This document shows positions 24,494-33,099 of a stretch of DNA of 40,498 nt, piece by piece. The translations under genes and the position numbers were made by a program. The notes beneath the pieces were generated by a model that saw only the letters and a list, made by a program, of their open reading frames with translations, was not told the origin of the DNA and made no database searches. This stretch comes from Acidobacteriota bacterium. GTDB lineage: Bacteria; Acidobacteriota; Polarisedimenticolia; Polarisedimenticolales; Polarisedimenticolaceae. Numbering within the stretch: position 1 is the stretch's first letter; each line of letters starts with the position of its first letter. The stretch covers positions 1-40,498 of the forward strand of contig JAOTYK010000029.1 in the NCBI GenBank assembly GCA_029861955.1, given 5' to 3'.

Positions 24494-27400
24494 TCTTCCG
24501 CCTCTTCCCGTTTGTTGCGCTTGACCGGGATCCAACGTATCGCATCGGCAACGACGTAGCGACCCTCTGTCGCTTCGTTGCCGACACGGACCACGGTCTC
24601 GCCGGCGGCGATCTCGTATTCACCCAGGATGTTCCAGCCGGGATCGGCACCATCGGCATCCAGCGTGGCATTGTTGACGCCGGACGAATCCTCGACCGCG
24701 AGTTGCCAGGTTCCCCGCTTGAAGAAGTTTCCTCGGCCGCCGCCGCCGGATCCTCGACGCCGGAACGATGGGACGTAGTAGGACAACTCCCAGAGACCGG
24801 AGCTGGGGATCTCTGCAGTAAACTCGGCCGTGCGAGAGCCGTCGCCGGCCTTGATGGTGGCGACGGTATGTCGATAGCGACCGTAGGCCAACGCCGTCTC
24901 GCGACGGGACCAGCGGGACGGCGTCCTGCCGGAGGTGACCGGCAGTCCCCCGTCGGTGTCCTCGTCGGTCACGCCACGACCGGCGAGACGCATTCCGGTC
25001 TCGCCGGAGTCGGCCACCGAGAATCCTTCATCCAGGTCATCGACGATGATGCTGCCGTCGTCTGTCGGCTGCCATTCAATGATCCGGCTGCCGATGAACG
25101 GTTCGGCATCGACGATCAACTCCTCGTCAACCGACGGAAGATTGATCGAGAAGCCGTCACGGTTCAGCGATAAGTAGGGTGAGAGAAACGCAAAGCGTGG
25201 CGGTTGAGACGTGACGATCCCGATCTCGACCGTGCCGTTGGCCGGAATCTCGATGGGATCGCTGCTTTGACGTCGTCGCCCCTGACCGCGGCCACCGCCT
25301 TCCGACGGAACCACGTATTGGAGTTTCACCATGCCCCCGACCGCCTCACCGTTGTGAACCTTGACGAGCAGCTGATAGTTCGGTGTGCCGTCTTCGTCGT
25401 CGGTGATCCGCTCGAGAGAGGGATTGACGGCGATGAAGCCCGGTAGCGCAGTGTCGTGGAGCCAACGATCCATCCAGCCCTGCAGATCGACGCCAATCTC
25501 CTCGCCGACCGCGGCGACATCCTGTTCGTCGAAGCTGCCACCAACGCCACGATCTCTCAGGCTAGCGACCATGGCACCGGCCTTCTCGCTACCCAGCCCG
25601 TCCATCAACGACTGCGCCATTGCGCCGCCCTTGAGGGTCAGGACGTTCAGCGATTCCTTCGGGGTCTCCCACGGATTCAGTTCGGCGAGGCTGGTCTCGA
25701 GCGCGGTACTCCAGACGTCGCTACGCGATGTCACCTGATCGATGACGATGTCCGAGACCGTTCGACCGCGGCGCCCCTCCCCGCCCATCTGCTGCAGGCT
25801 GCCCATGATCTGATTCATCTCCGTCTGGGAGGTCATGATCCGCGCGGAGAAGTAAGAACGATTCTCCGAAACCAACTGGTTGGTGAGATCCTCGTAGACG
25901 AAGTCCAACGGGATCGCGAGGTCGCCGGAGGCTCGCGTCTGATAGCCGAAGTAGCTGCGGGCCAACGCAAGGAACGGGTTGCCGCCGGTAAAGTCGTTTG
26001 TGAAGAAGCGAGTCAACGTATCCCGCTTCGCGCCGGGAACTCCCTCTTCGTGATCCTTGTATCGGTCGGGATCCTTGAAGCGTCGATCGAAACGCGCCGT
26101 AGAGAAACCGGATTCCCGAGTCAGGATCATGGCAGGTTGCGTCAACGTCGTATCGAGACGCCAACCGCCGCCATACCCGCGAAGATGACTCGGAACCTCG
26201 ACCATCGTCAACGAGTCGTACGGATACTCGAGGCCCAGCTCGGCCGTCTGCTGCAGACGCTTGCTGATCCACTCCCCGAGCAAGTCGCCGGCGTCGGCGA
26301 ACACATCGATGTTCGTTGTGTGACGTGGATGGACCAGGATCTCCATCATCACGCCGTCAATCTCTGCCGAATGACTTGTGTAGTTCGATGCCACCAGTGC
26401 CACTTCGGGAACCGGTGCGACGGTCGTGAAGCGGAACGTATCGTCGCCGGCTTCCTGCCGTCGAGACGGACCGGCGACGAGCCAACCGGAGGGTGTCTTG
26501 ACGGTCAGGTCGACCGTAAAGAAGTCCACCGGTCGACCGCGGCCCCCACGACCGACATCGGTGCCGGTTTGCGGCAGCCAACGGCTGCCTGGCATCAATG
26601 CCACGACGCCGCGCTCGGTCAGCGAATTCAAGAAGCCCAGGGCAAACAAGTTGCCTTCCTTCATCGTGATGCCAAGAGGCCGAACGTCGGCATCGATGTA
26701 ACCGAACCACGGGTCTAGTTTTCCACCGGCCATCAGGTTGATGGTGCGCGAGGCCCCGGGACCGAGCGGACGATCCAGGTCGATCTCCAGGAGCGCTTCC
26801 GCGGCGCGATAGGTCAGGGTCGCTCCGTCGTCGGTGGACACCCCATTGACTGTCAGGCCGGGGTTGAGCGTAAAGAGAAGGGTCGAGAGTGTCTCCCCTT
26901 CTGGCGCCTGCACGTTGAGAGCCAGGTCGAGGCTCAGCGATTTCTTTGCGGAAATATCGACCGTGCCGACGATACTTTGAAGATCCGCGGCCGGCTCTTC
27001 GGCTCGCGCGTCGTGAACGGCAAACCAACGATCCTGGTCGCTCAGTGCGGCCTTTCCTTCATAGACCAGGAACGCCAGCACGGCGGCGCCCACAACGAAA
27101 CAGGCCGTGGCCATCGAGGCCAGCTTGCCCTTGTTCGCGTCATCCTTCCGCGGATGGATCACGGCACAGAGCAGCAGGAAACCGAAGGCGAACAACATGT
27201 AACCGGCTCGCTGAGAAAACGATCGCAGGTCGATGGACGACGGCGCGAAATCCGTCATCGGCGGCAACATGAATACGCCGGTGATATCGAACGCCGGCAG
27301 CATCCAGACCGGTGTCAGACCCAGATTGACGACGGCCAACCCGATCACCACGCCGGTCACCACGATGCCGGCCAGCCACCGATGCCGGAGCACCAGCGTC

Positions 27401-27915
27401 AGGAAGAACGTCAGGCCCAGGATCATCCCGTAGGCCGGCGGCGCCATGAATAAGAGCCAGCTGATCAACGAGGTGGGCAACGGCAAGGTCTGAAAGCCCA
27501 GGAAGCCGATCAGGCTCAACAGGATCAGGGAGACCAGCGCGGGGAACCAACATGCGAGCAGGATGCCGACAAACCGCCCCGTGATGAGTTCGAGATTAGT
27601 GACGGGCAGCGCGTCGAAGACCTCGACGATATTCTCCCGTTTATCCCGGGCGCGAATCTCGAAGCCCAGGAAGACGATCCCCAACAAGAAGACGACCAGG
27701 TACCACATGCCGATGAAGCTCATCAGGAAGCGGGGATTGACCATCGCCGCCGAACCGGATAACGACGAGAAGAACAGGTGCAACACGTTGTACTGAAGAT
27801 AAAACAGCGCCGCCGCGAGGAACGCGATGACCTGAAAGACCCAGAAGCGGGCCAGCCGACGTGTCAAACGCATCTCGGCTTTTGCGATGTCCCAGACAGT
27901 TCCTGGCCGGATCAT
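24490..27915 (-). CDS. ABC-2 permease fused to an M1-peptidase-like domain lacking HEXXH, with golvesin-like C-terminus
   Basis: The product has 1141 residues. Its ATG overlaps the stop of the ABC ATPase gene, with GAGGAG five bases ahead. Residues 1 to about 290 are an ABC-2 permease with six or seven helices (RDKRENIVEVFDALP is the coupling segment). Residues about 300-740 follow the layout of M1 aminopeptidase-type domains found on such permeases, including YPYDSLTMVEVPSHLRGYGG near 570. Where HEXXH should follow, the sequence reads FLALARSYFGYQTR (near 650); no HEXXH occurs anywhere, so the domain is probably not a peptidase. A Gly/Arg-rich loop sits near 880. Residues about 950-1131 resemble a golvesin/Xly carbohydrate-binding-like beta domain (VVADAIRWIPV). 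The periplasmic part may bind a peptide or glycan rather than cleave it. Confidence 0.85.
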   Translation of the reverse strand: MIRPGTVWDIAKAEMRLTRRLARFWVFQVIAFLAAALFYLQYNVLHLFFSSLSGSAAMVNPRFLMSFIGMWYLVVFLLGIVFLGFEIRARDKRENIVEVFDALPVTNLELITGRFVGILLACWFPALVSLILLSLIGFLGFQTLPLPTSLISWLLFMAPPAYGMILGLTFFLTLVLRHRWLAGIVVTGVVIGLAVVNLGLTPVWMLPAFDITGVFMLPPMTDFAPSSIDLRSFSQRAGYMLFAFGFLLLCAVIHPRKDDANKGKLASMATACFVVGAAVLAFLVYEGKAALSDQDRWFAVHDARAEEPAADLQSIVGTVDISAKKSLSLDLALNVQAPEGETLSTLLFTLNPGLTVNGVSTDDGATLTYRAAEALLEIDLDRPLGPGASRTINLMAGGKLDPWFGYIDADVRPLGITMKEGNLFALGFLNSLTERGVVALMPGSRWLPQTGTDVGRGGRGRPVDFFTVDLTVKTPSGWLVAGPSRRQEAGDDTFRFTTVAPVPEVALVASNYTSHSAEIDGVMMEILVHPRHTTNIDVFADAGDLLGEWISKRLQQTAELGLEYPYDSLTMVEVPSHLRGYGGGWRLDTTLTQPAMILTRESGFSTARFDRRFKDPDRYKDHEEGVPGAKRDTLTRFFTNDFTGGNPFLALARSYFGYQTRASGDLAIPLDFVYEDLTNQLVSENRSYFSARIMTSQTEMNQIMGSLQQMGGEGRRGRTVSDIVIDQVTSRSDVWSTALETSLAELNPWETPKESLNVLTLKGGAMAQSLMDGLGSEKAGAMVASLRDRGVGGSFDEQDVAAVGEEIGVDLQGWMDRWLHDTALPGFIAVNPSLERITDDEDGTPNYQLLVKVHNGEAVGGMVKLQYVVPSEGGGRGQGRRRQSSDPIEIPANGTVEIGIVTSQPPRFAFLSPYLSLNRDGFSINLPSVDEELIVDAEPFIGSRIIEWQPTDDGSIIVDDLDEGFSVADSGETGMRLAGRGVTDEDTDGGLPVTSGRTPSRWSRRETALAYGRYRHTVATIKAGDGSRTAEFTAEIPSSGLWELSYYVPSFRRRGSGGGGRGNFFKRGTWQLAVEDSSGVNNATLDADGADPGWNILGEYEIAAGETVVRVGNEATEGRYVVADAIRWIPVKRNKREEAEE

Positions 27916-28874
27916 GACGTCTCCTCTTCGGTCCGTGCGACCTCGGCTCGGCCGCGGGAGGCCATGAATCCCAGGTAGCCTTCTTCAAGAGTGGGCTCTG
28001 ACACCGGCTTCGCTCCCGGGGGGATCGAGCCGTCGGCGGCCACCGCTCGGATGTGACTCCCCTCGCCGTCTGCAGTTCGTGAGACGATCTCGACGCCCTC
28101 GCTTACGAGCCGGGCTTCCTGAGCACGATCGGCAACCATCTCGAAGACATGTTGGCCGGCATGCTGCAGAAGACCCTGTGGCGATCCACGGAAGACGATC
28201 TTGCCGGTATCGATCAACGCCAGGTCGCGACAACTCGAACCCAGGTCCGCAACGATGTGGGTGGAGAGAATGATGGTGCGGTCTCGGGCCAGGTCTGCCA
28301 TCAGACGTCGGAAGCGCAGTCGCTCTTGCGGGTCCAGGCCCACGGTCGGTTCGTCGACGATGATCACCGGTGGATCGTGTACCAACGCCTGCGCCACGCC
28401 GAGACGACGGAGCATGCCGCCGGACAGCTTCTTCACCTTGCGATGCGTCACCTCCTGGAGACCGACCTGCTCGATGACCGCTTCCACACGTTGCTTTCGT
28501 GCGGCCTTGTCTCGGATCCCCGACAGACCGGCGAGCGTGTCGACGACCTCCCGGACCTTCTGCAAACGCCACGCACCGAACTCCTGCGGGAGGTAGCCCA
28601 GGGCGGTACGCACCGCCTGACGGTCCTTCACGGTGTCGTGCCCGAGGACCGAGGCCTCGCCGCCGGTCGGCGTGAGCAGCGTGCACATGATGCGCATCAG
28701 CGTACTCTTGCCGGCGCCGTTGGGTCCAAGTAAGCCAAACAGACCGACGCCGATCTCGAGATTGACGTCGTCCAGGGCCAGCTTGCCACCGGGGTAGACG
28801 TGTTTTACGCCTCGAACGCTGACGGTCGTTTGACCGGAACTGGCGTTGGCCGCCATCGCTTCGATTGTCGCCAT
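27912..28874 (-). CDS. ABC transporter ATP-binding protein, first gene of the RND/ABC operon
   Basis: The product has 320 residues from the ATG at 28874, chosen because GGGAGGAG lies seven bases ahead; a GTG at 28907 would add 11 residues without a ribosome site. It has Walker A GPNGAGKST (49), Q-loop YLPQEFG, signature LSGGM (149), Walker B VIIVDEPTVGLDP (about 169) and H-loop STHIVAD. The C-terminus ends with PTLEEGYLGF, a motif also seen as PGLEDGYLWL at the end of the ATPase in the RND fusion, so both belong to the same ATPase subfamily. It pairs with the permease-M1 protein whose gene overlaps its stop. It opens the operon; the promoter must lie in 28875-29090. Confidence 0.9.
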   Translation of the reverse strand: MATIEAMAANASSGQTTVSVRGVKHVYPGGKLALDDVNLEIGVGLFGLLGPNGAGKSTLMRIMCTLLTPTGGEASVLGHDTVKDRQAVRTALGYLPQEFGAWRLQKVREVVDTLAGLSGIRDKAARKQRVEAVIEQVGLQEVTHRKVKKLSGGMLRRLGVAQALVHDPPVIIVDEPTVGLDPQERLRFRRLMADLARDRTIILSTHIVADLGSSCRDLALIDTGKIVFRGSPQGLLQHAGQHVFEMVADRAQEARLVSEGVEIVSRTADGEGSHIRAVAADGSIPPGAKPVSEPTLEEGYLGFMASRGRAEVARTEEETS

Positions 28875-29102
28875 CGAACGACTCCTCCCGTGCCTCTCAG
28901 GACCCACCGCCAGTGGGGGCCTCTGATGGGGCTATCCTGATCGCACTATACTGTTGGACACCGTCTCTCCGACCGTTTCCCGCTGTGCGGGCCTCCTTGG
29001 CGGTCGAGCGGTTGTGAGCCCCTCGTGGATGGTGCCCCTGCCTCCACACCCAGTATTACGGTGGGGAGCGGATCGGGTTACGGGCATCGCTATAATGGCC
29101 GG
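28875..29102. other. Divergent intergenic region between the transporter operon and ispH
   Basis: This region of 228 bases must hold promoters for both directions. On the plus strand a perfect TATAAT lies at 29091-29096. On the minus strand a TATAGT box is visible near 28947-28952, with no good -35 element. No operator palindrome or small gene was seen. Confidence 0.5.
29091..29096 (+). promoter_or_regulatory. TATAAT -10 box of ispH
   Basis: This is a perfect consensus -10 box ending seven bases before the ispH ATG at 29103. Transcription would then start at or beside the A of the start codon, giving a leaderless message. The -35 position (29068-29073, GCGGAT) does not match the consensus. 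Confidence 0.55.
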
Positions 29103-30128
29103 ATGGTTGAGACGCTCTATCTGGCCAAACCCCGGGGATTCTGCGCCGGGGTGGTGATGGCGATCAAGGCGGTCGAGGAGACCGCCGGGGCCATGGAGCA
29201 GACCGACGGCTCCCGGCTGACGGTCTATCACGCCATCGTCCACAACAACGACGTGGTCCATCGCCTGCAGGACGAGCACAAGGTCCACTTCGTCGAAGAA
29301 CTCAAGGAATTGGAACCGCTGCGCCGGCACGGCGCGGAACGGGGCGAGACCCTGGCCGACACGGTGGTCTTCTCGGCCCACGGCGTCAGCCCGGCCGTCC
29401 GTGACGAGGCCGACCGGCTGGGCCTTCACACCCTCGACGCCACCTGCCCGTTGGTGACCAAGGTCCATAGCGAGGCCAAGAAGTATGCCGCCAAGGGGTT
29501 CCACATCCTCTTGATCGGCGACTCCACGACTCATCAGGAAGTCGTCGGGACTTTCGGCGAAGCCCCCGAATCGACGACCGTCGTCAGCGTCGTCGGCAAC
29601 CGCAAACACGACACGCGGCTGGCCGACCCGCGCACCGTGGAGGTGCCCGATCCCGATCGGGTAGTCGTTCTGACACAGACCACCCTTAGCGTCGACGACA
29701 CCGGCAAGACGATCGACATCCTGCGAACCCGCTTTCCGGATCTGGTCGTCCCCTCCCGAGACGATCTTTGCTACGCGACGAAGAACCGCCAGGACGCCGT
29801 GCGACAGATCGCAGGTGACGTCGACCTGTTTCTGGTGGTCACCAGCGACTACAGCAGCAACGGCATGCGTCTCCTGGAGTTGGCCGAGGAGCTGACCCCT
29901 CGCGCCTATCGGATCGAGCGCGTCGAGGATCTTGACGAAACCTGGTTCGAGGGAGTCCGCAACGTCGGCGTCACATCGGCGGCTTCAACTCCCGAAGACC
30001 TGGTCCAGGAGATCGTCCGCTACTTCAACGAACGAAACGCGGCGCTGAAGGTGATCGAAGACGGCGAGTGGGAAGACATCACATTTCGACAGCCGCGACG
30101 TCAGCCCCCCAGCGAGCTACGAGAGTAA
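29103..30128 (+). CDS. ispH: 4-hydroxy-3-methylbut-2-enyl diphosphate reductase
   Basis: The product has 341 residues. IspH makes IPP and DMAPP in the last step of the methylerythritol phosphate pathway, using a [4Fe-4S] cluster. The three cluster cysteines are visible: Cys14 (KPRGFCAGV), Cys115 (DATCPLV) and Cys223 ([10 protein letters not shown]). Other family marks include [26 protein letters not shown] and SSNGMRL. The start [14 protein letters not shown] matches the family's usual N-terminus; a longer frame from 29025 is rejected. No ribosome site precedes the ATG and a TATAAT box ends seven bases upstream, so translation may be leaderless. Its last 12 bases overlap the convergent helicase gene. 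Confidence 0.95.
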   Translation: MVETLYLAKPRGFCAGVVMAIKAVEETAGAMEQTDGSRLTVYHAIVHNNDVVHRLQDEHKVHFVEELKELEPLRRHGAERGETLADTVVFSAHGVSPAVRDEADRLGLHTLDATCPLVTKVHSEAKKYAAKGFHILLIGDSTTHQEVVGTFGEAPESTTVVSVVGNRKHDTRLADPRTVEVPDPDRVVVLTQTTLSVDDTGKTIDILRTRFPDLVVPSRDDLCYATKNRQDAVRQIAGDVDLFLVVTSDYSSNGMRLLELAEELTPRAYRIERVEDLDETWFEGVRNVGVTSAASTPEDLVQEIVRYFNERNAALKVIEDGEWEDITFRQPRRQPPSELRE

Positions 30129-33047
30129 CTCCAGAAGTTCGTCGCGGGTCAGTGCGCCACCCGCACTCGCATCCCCCAGCGCCGTCTCGGCCAGTTCCCG
30201 CTTGGCATCCTGGAGTGCGAGGATCTTCTCCTCGACCGTCGCCTCCGCAACCAACCGATAGACCATGACCGGGTTCTCCTGACCGATCCGATGGGCTCGA
30301 TCGGCCGCCTGATCCTCGACGGCCGGGTTCCACCATGGGTCCAGCAGGAAAATGTGGTCGGCGCGGGTCAGGTTGATGCCGGTTCCACCGGCCCGAAGCG
30401 AGACCAGCAAGACCGGCGGGCCCTCCTCCGCCTGGAAACGATCGACGACCTCGCCACGATTGGTCGTGCTGCCGTCGAGACGCAGGAACGGTATCCGGGC
30501 CTGATTCAGCACCGGCTCGGTCCGGTCCAGGAGCGATGTCCACTGGGAAAAGACCAACGCCTTGTGTCCGTCGGCGACGATGCTGTCCAGGGTCTCCCGC
30601 AACAGTGTCAGCTTGGACGAATGTTCGACCTCTTGCCCCGGCACCAGTCCGCCGTGACAACACGCCTGACGAAGACGCAACAACGCCTCCAGGACGGCCA
30701 TGACGTTGCCACCTTCGGCCAGCTTCTCCAGAACGTCCTTTCGGCTTGCCAGACGCAGGCTGTCGTAGAGCTCGCGTTCCGACGTATCCAACTGACATCG
30801 AAGGACGACGTCGGTTCGTGGCGGCAGCTCCGGTGCCACGTCCCGCTTCAGGCGGCGGAGAACGAATGGGCGCACCCGCCGCCGCAGCGCACTGGCGGCC
30901 CCATCATCACCACTCTGAATCGGTTGGACGTACCGCTTGCTGAACGCCTGCCTGTCGCCGAGAAGGCCGGGGTTCAGGAACTGGAGTTGGCTCCACAGTT
31001 CCTCCAGACGATTCTCGATCGGGGTGCCGGTCATCGTGATCCGGTGGGCCGCGTTCAGACGATACGCGGCGCGGGCCACCTGACTGTCAGGGTTCTTGAT
31101 CGCCTGCGCTTCGTCAAGAACGACGGTGTCCCAGTCCACGCCCGCCAGAATCTCGGCGTCGATACGGAGGATGGCGTAGGTCGTCAGCGTGACATCGGCA
31201 TCGGGATCCAGCGAGCGGCTTGCCCCGTGGTAGACGGCGAACGAGAGCCCCGGACGAAACCGGGTCAGCTCCTGCTGCCAGTTGTGAAGCACCGAGGTCG
31301 GCGCCACCACGAGGGATCGACCATGCAACGCACACAGGGCCTGGACGGTCTTCCCCAATCCCATGTCGTCCGCCAGAAGAGCGCCGAGACCGGCACGCTG
31401 CATGAGTGAGAGCCAGCCCACGCCCTCCCGTTGGTAGTCCCGAAGGGTTGCCTGTAAATCATCCGGAAGTGGAGCTTCGGGTAGCGACGCGCGGTCCGCC
31501 AGCAGTCCTCGTAGGCCCTGAAGGTCCGGTGGCGGTGACTCATCGAGCTCGTCACACAGCTCGGCCAGATCGAACTGACTACTGGAAGGCAACCGACCGT
31601 CGGCGTTCCGCGCGTTGAGCAGGTCTGCAAGCAGGCGCCCGTGACGCTCCAGCCAGTCGGTGGGCAGCGGCGCAAAGCCGCCGTCGAGCAATGGCACCAA
31701 CGACTCCCCGCTGGTCCATGCCCGCAAGACATCGGCAGGTCTTGCCTGGCCACCTGTGCGAGAACCATCCTCGTTCGCCCACTCGGTCGCGAACGTCGCG
31801 TCGAATTCCGCCGGATCCAATGTGACGTCGGGGACCAGGGTCGGCGTCAGCCGGAAGCGTTTGATGGCTTCGCCGTGAACCTCACCGGGCCAGTCGGCAA
31901 GCCGCTTGCGGAACTGGATCGCCTCGCCTGCCGACAACTCGACACGCTCCCCGACGCGGAGACCCAGCGTCGACTGGGCCGCAGTCGCGATCTGCTTCTC
32001 TCGCTCGCGATCGCGAAGTGGGAGCGTTCCGGAGATCGGGACGAGCCGGTCGCGTTCGATCCGGGCCCGCGGAGGTTGCCCATAGACAACCTGAGCCAGA
32101 ACCGAGATCGAGCGATCGCGACCGTCGATCTCCACGACCACTCGCGGACGCTCAACGTAGGTGTCCGGCAGCCGATCTGTCTCGCGGACGACAGTAAGAG
32201 TTCGTTCGAGATGGGGCAGCGTCATGGTGACAAGTTCCGCCGCGTCGTCCCCGGAGACGTGGACACCCGCCGTCAGATCCCGCAATTCTCGACCGGTGAT
32301 ACCCAGTTCTTTCCGTGGATGGAGCGTTTCGTCGCATCGAACGATGCCGTTGCTGAAGGACTCGTCGATGGCATCGGCATCCCGCAGCACCAGATCGAAG
32401 CCGTCCCCGCCGTCGCTCACGTAGACCTGTTTTCCGATCGACTGCTGGTCGATCGTCACCGGGCTGCCGTCCAGTCGGACGTCCTGGCAAAACCTGAGTC
32501 GCTTGAACAGTTGAGGGATGAGGTTCGGCGACAGGAGACCGTGACGATGGGTCCCCAGTGTCAACTCCACCGCGAGATCCGCCTGCGACGAGACGATTCG
32601 TGGACCATCGACGCGACCGGCCGCAAGGGCCGCCAGAGTCCAGTCCAGTCGCTGCTCCCCGTCATCCCGAACGATGGCGCGTTCAAGCGCCAGGCCGTAC
32701 CGATCCCGCGTCAATCGGTACCCCACTCGGCCGGCACTGAATCGAGGCTTCGGCAGATCCTCGCCTTCGGTCAGGGCCGCGCTCCAGGCGATCACCGCCG
32801 CCGCGACATGCTCGCATGCGGGAGCCTCGCGGGTACACGGACAGTCCCACTCGGCGTCGTCGGGATAGAGCGTCACGGTACGACTGATCATCCCTCGCTT
32901 GATCGAAACGAGGAACGTCGCCTCGTCGCCGTCGTCTCGCTCGCCGGTGACCGCGCCGGCACGGCTCAATTCGACGCCGCGGGACCAGACGGCCACGGCA
33001 CAGGACTCGCGGGCAGCCTTGCGTAGATTTTCGAGTCGATCGCTCAT
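30117..33047 (-). CDS. SWIM zinc-finger SNF2-family helicase
   Basis: The product has 976 residues. Near the N-terminus a SWIM zinc finger is visible ([12 protein letters not shown], about 66-77: CxC...CxH). A long middle region of bacterial SNF2-associated type follows, and the two RecA-like lobes occupy about 530-960: [11 protein letters not shown] (Walker A, 558), [15 protein letters not shown] (644), [37 protein letters not shown], and RAHRIGQ (about 915). All helicase motifs are intact. Such proteins are ATP-driven DNA or nucleoprotein translocases (HepA/RapA-like); the precise role is unknown. The ribosome site at the ATG (33047) is weak. It follows the HD-GYP regulator gene by 52 bases. 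Confidence 0.92.
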   Translation of the reverse strand: MSDRLENLRKAARESCAVAVWSRGVELSRAGAVTGERDDGDEATFLVSIKRGMISRTVTLYPDDAEWDCPCTREAPACEHVAAAVIAWSAALTEGEDLPKPRFSAGRVGYRLTRDRYGLALERAIVRDDGEQRLDWTLAALAAGRVDGPRIVSSQADLAVELTLGTHRHGLLSPNLIPQLFKRLRFCQDVRLDGSPVTIDQQSIGKQVYVSDGGDGFDLVLRDADAIDESFSNGIVRCDETLHPRKELGITGRELRDLTAGVHVSGDDAAELVTMTLPHLERTLTVVRETDRLPDTYVERPRVVVEIDGRDRSISVLAQVVYGQPPRARIERDRLVPISGTLPLRDREREKQIATAAQSTLGLRVGERVELSAGEAIQFRKRLADWPGEVHGEAIKRFRLTPTLVPDVTLDPAEFDATFATEWANEDGSRTGGQARPADVLRAWTSGESLVPLLDGGFAPLPTDWLERHGRLLADLLNARNADGRLPSSSQFDLAELCDELDESPPPDLQGLRGLLADRASLPEAPLPDDLQATLRDYQREGVGWLSLMQRAGLGALLADDMGLGKTVQALCALHGRSLVVAPTSVLHNWQQELTRFRPGLSFAVYHGASRSLDPDADVTLTTYAILRIDAEILAGVDWDTVVLDEAQAIKNPDSQVARAAYRLNAAHRITMTGTPIENRLEELWSQLQFLNPGLLGDRQAFSKRYVQPIQSGDDGAASALRRRVRPFVLRRLKRDVAPELPPRTDVVLRCQLDTSERELYDSLRLASRKDVLEKLAEGGNVMAVLEALLRLRQACCHGGLVPGQEVEHSSKLTLLRETLDSIVADGHKALVFSQWTSLLDRTEPVLNQARIPFLRLDGSTTNRGEVVDRFQAEEGPPVLLVSLRAGGTGINLTRADHIFLLDPWWNPAVEDQAADRAHRIGQENPVMVYRLVAEATVEEKILALQDAKRELAETALGDASAGGALTRDELLELLS

Positions 33048-33099
33048 CGCCGGATCCAGGCTAGAGCAGTCCTACCCTGGCTTGCAAGGCAGCGCGAAA

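Noticed and set aside
31641-33026. Plus-strand open frame of 461 codons opposite the SNF2 gene
   Set aside because: It is antisense to an intact helicase with no start signal or motif.
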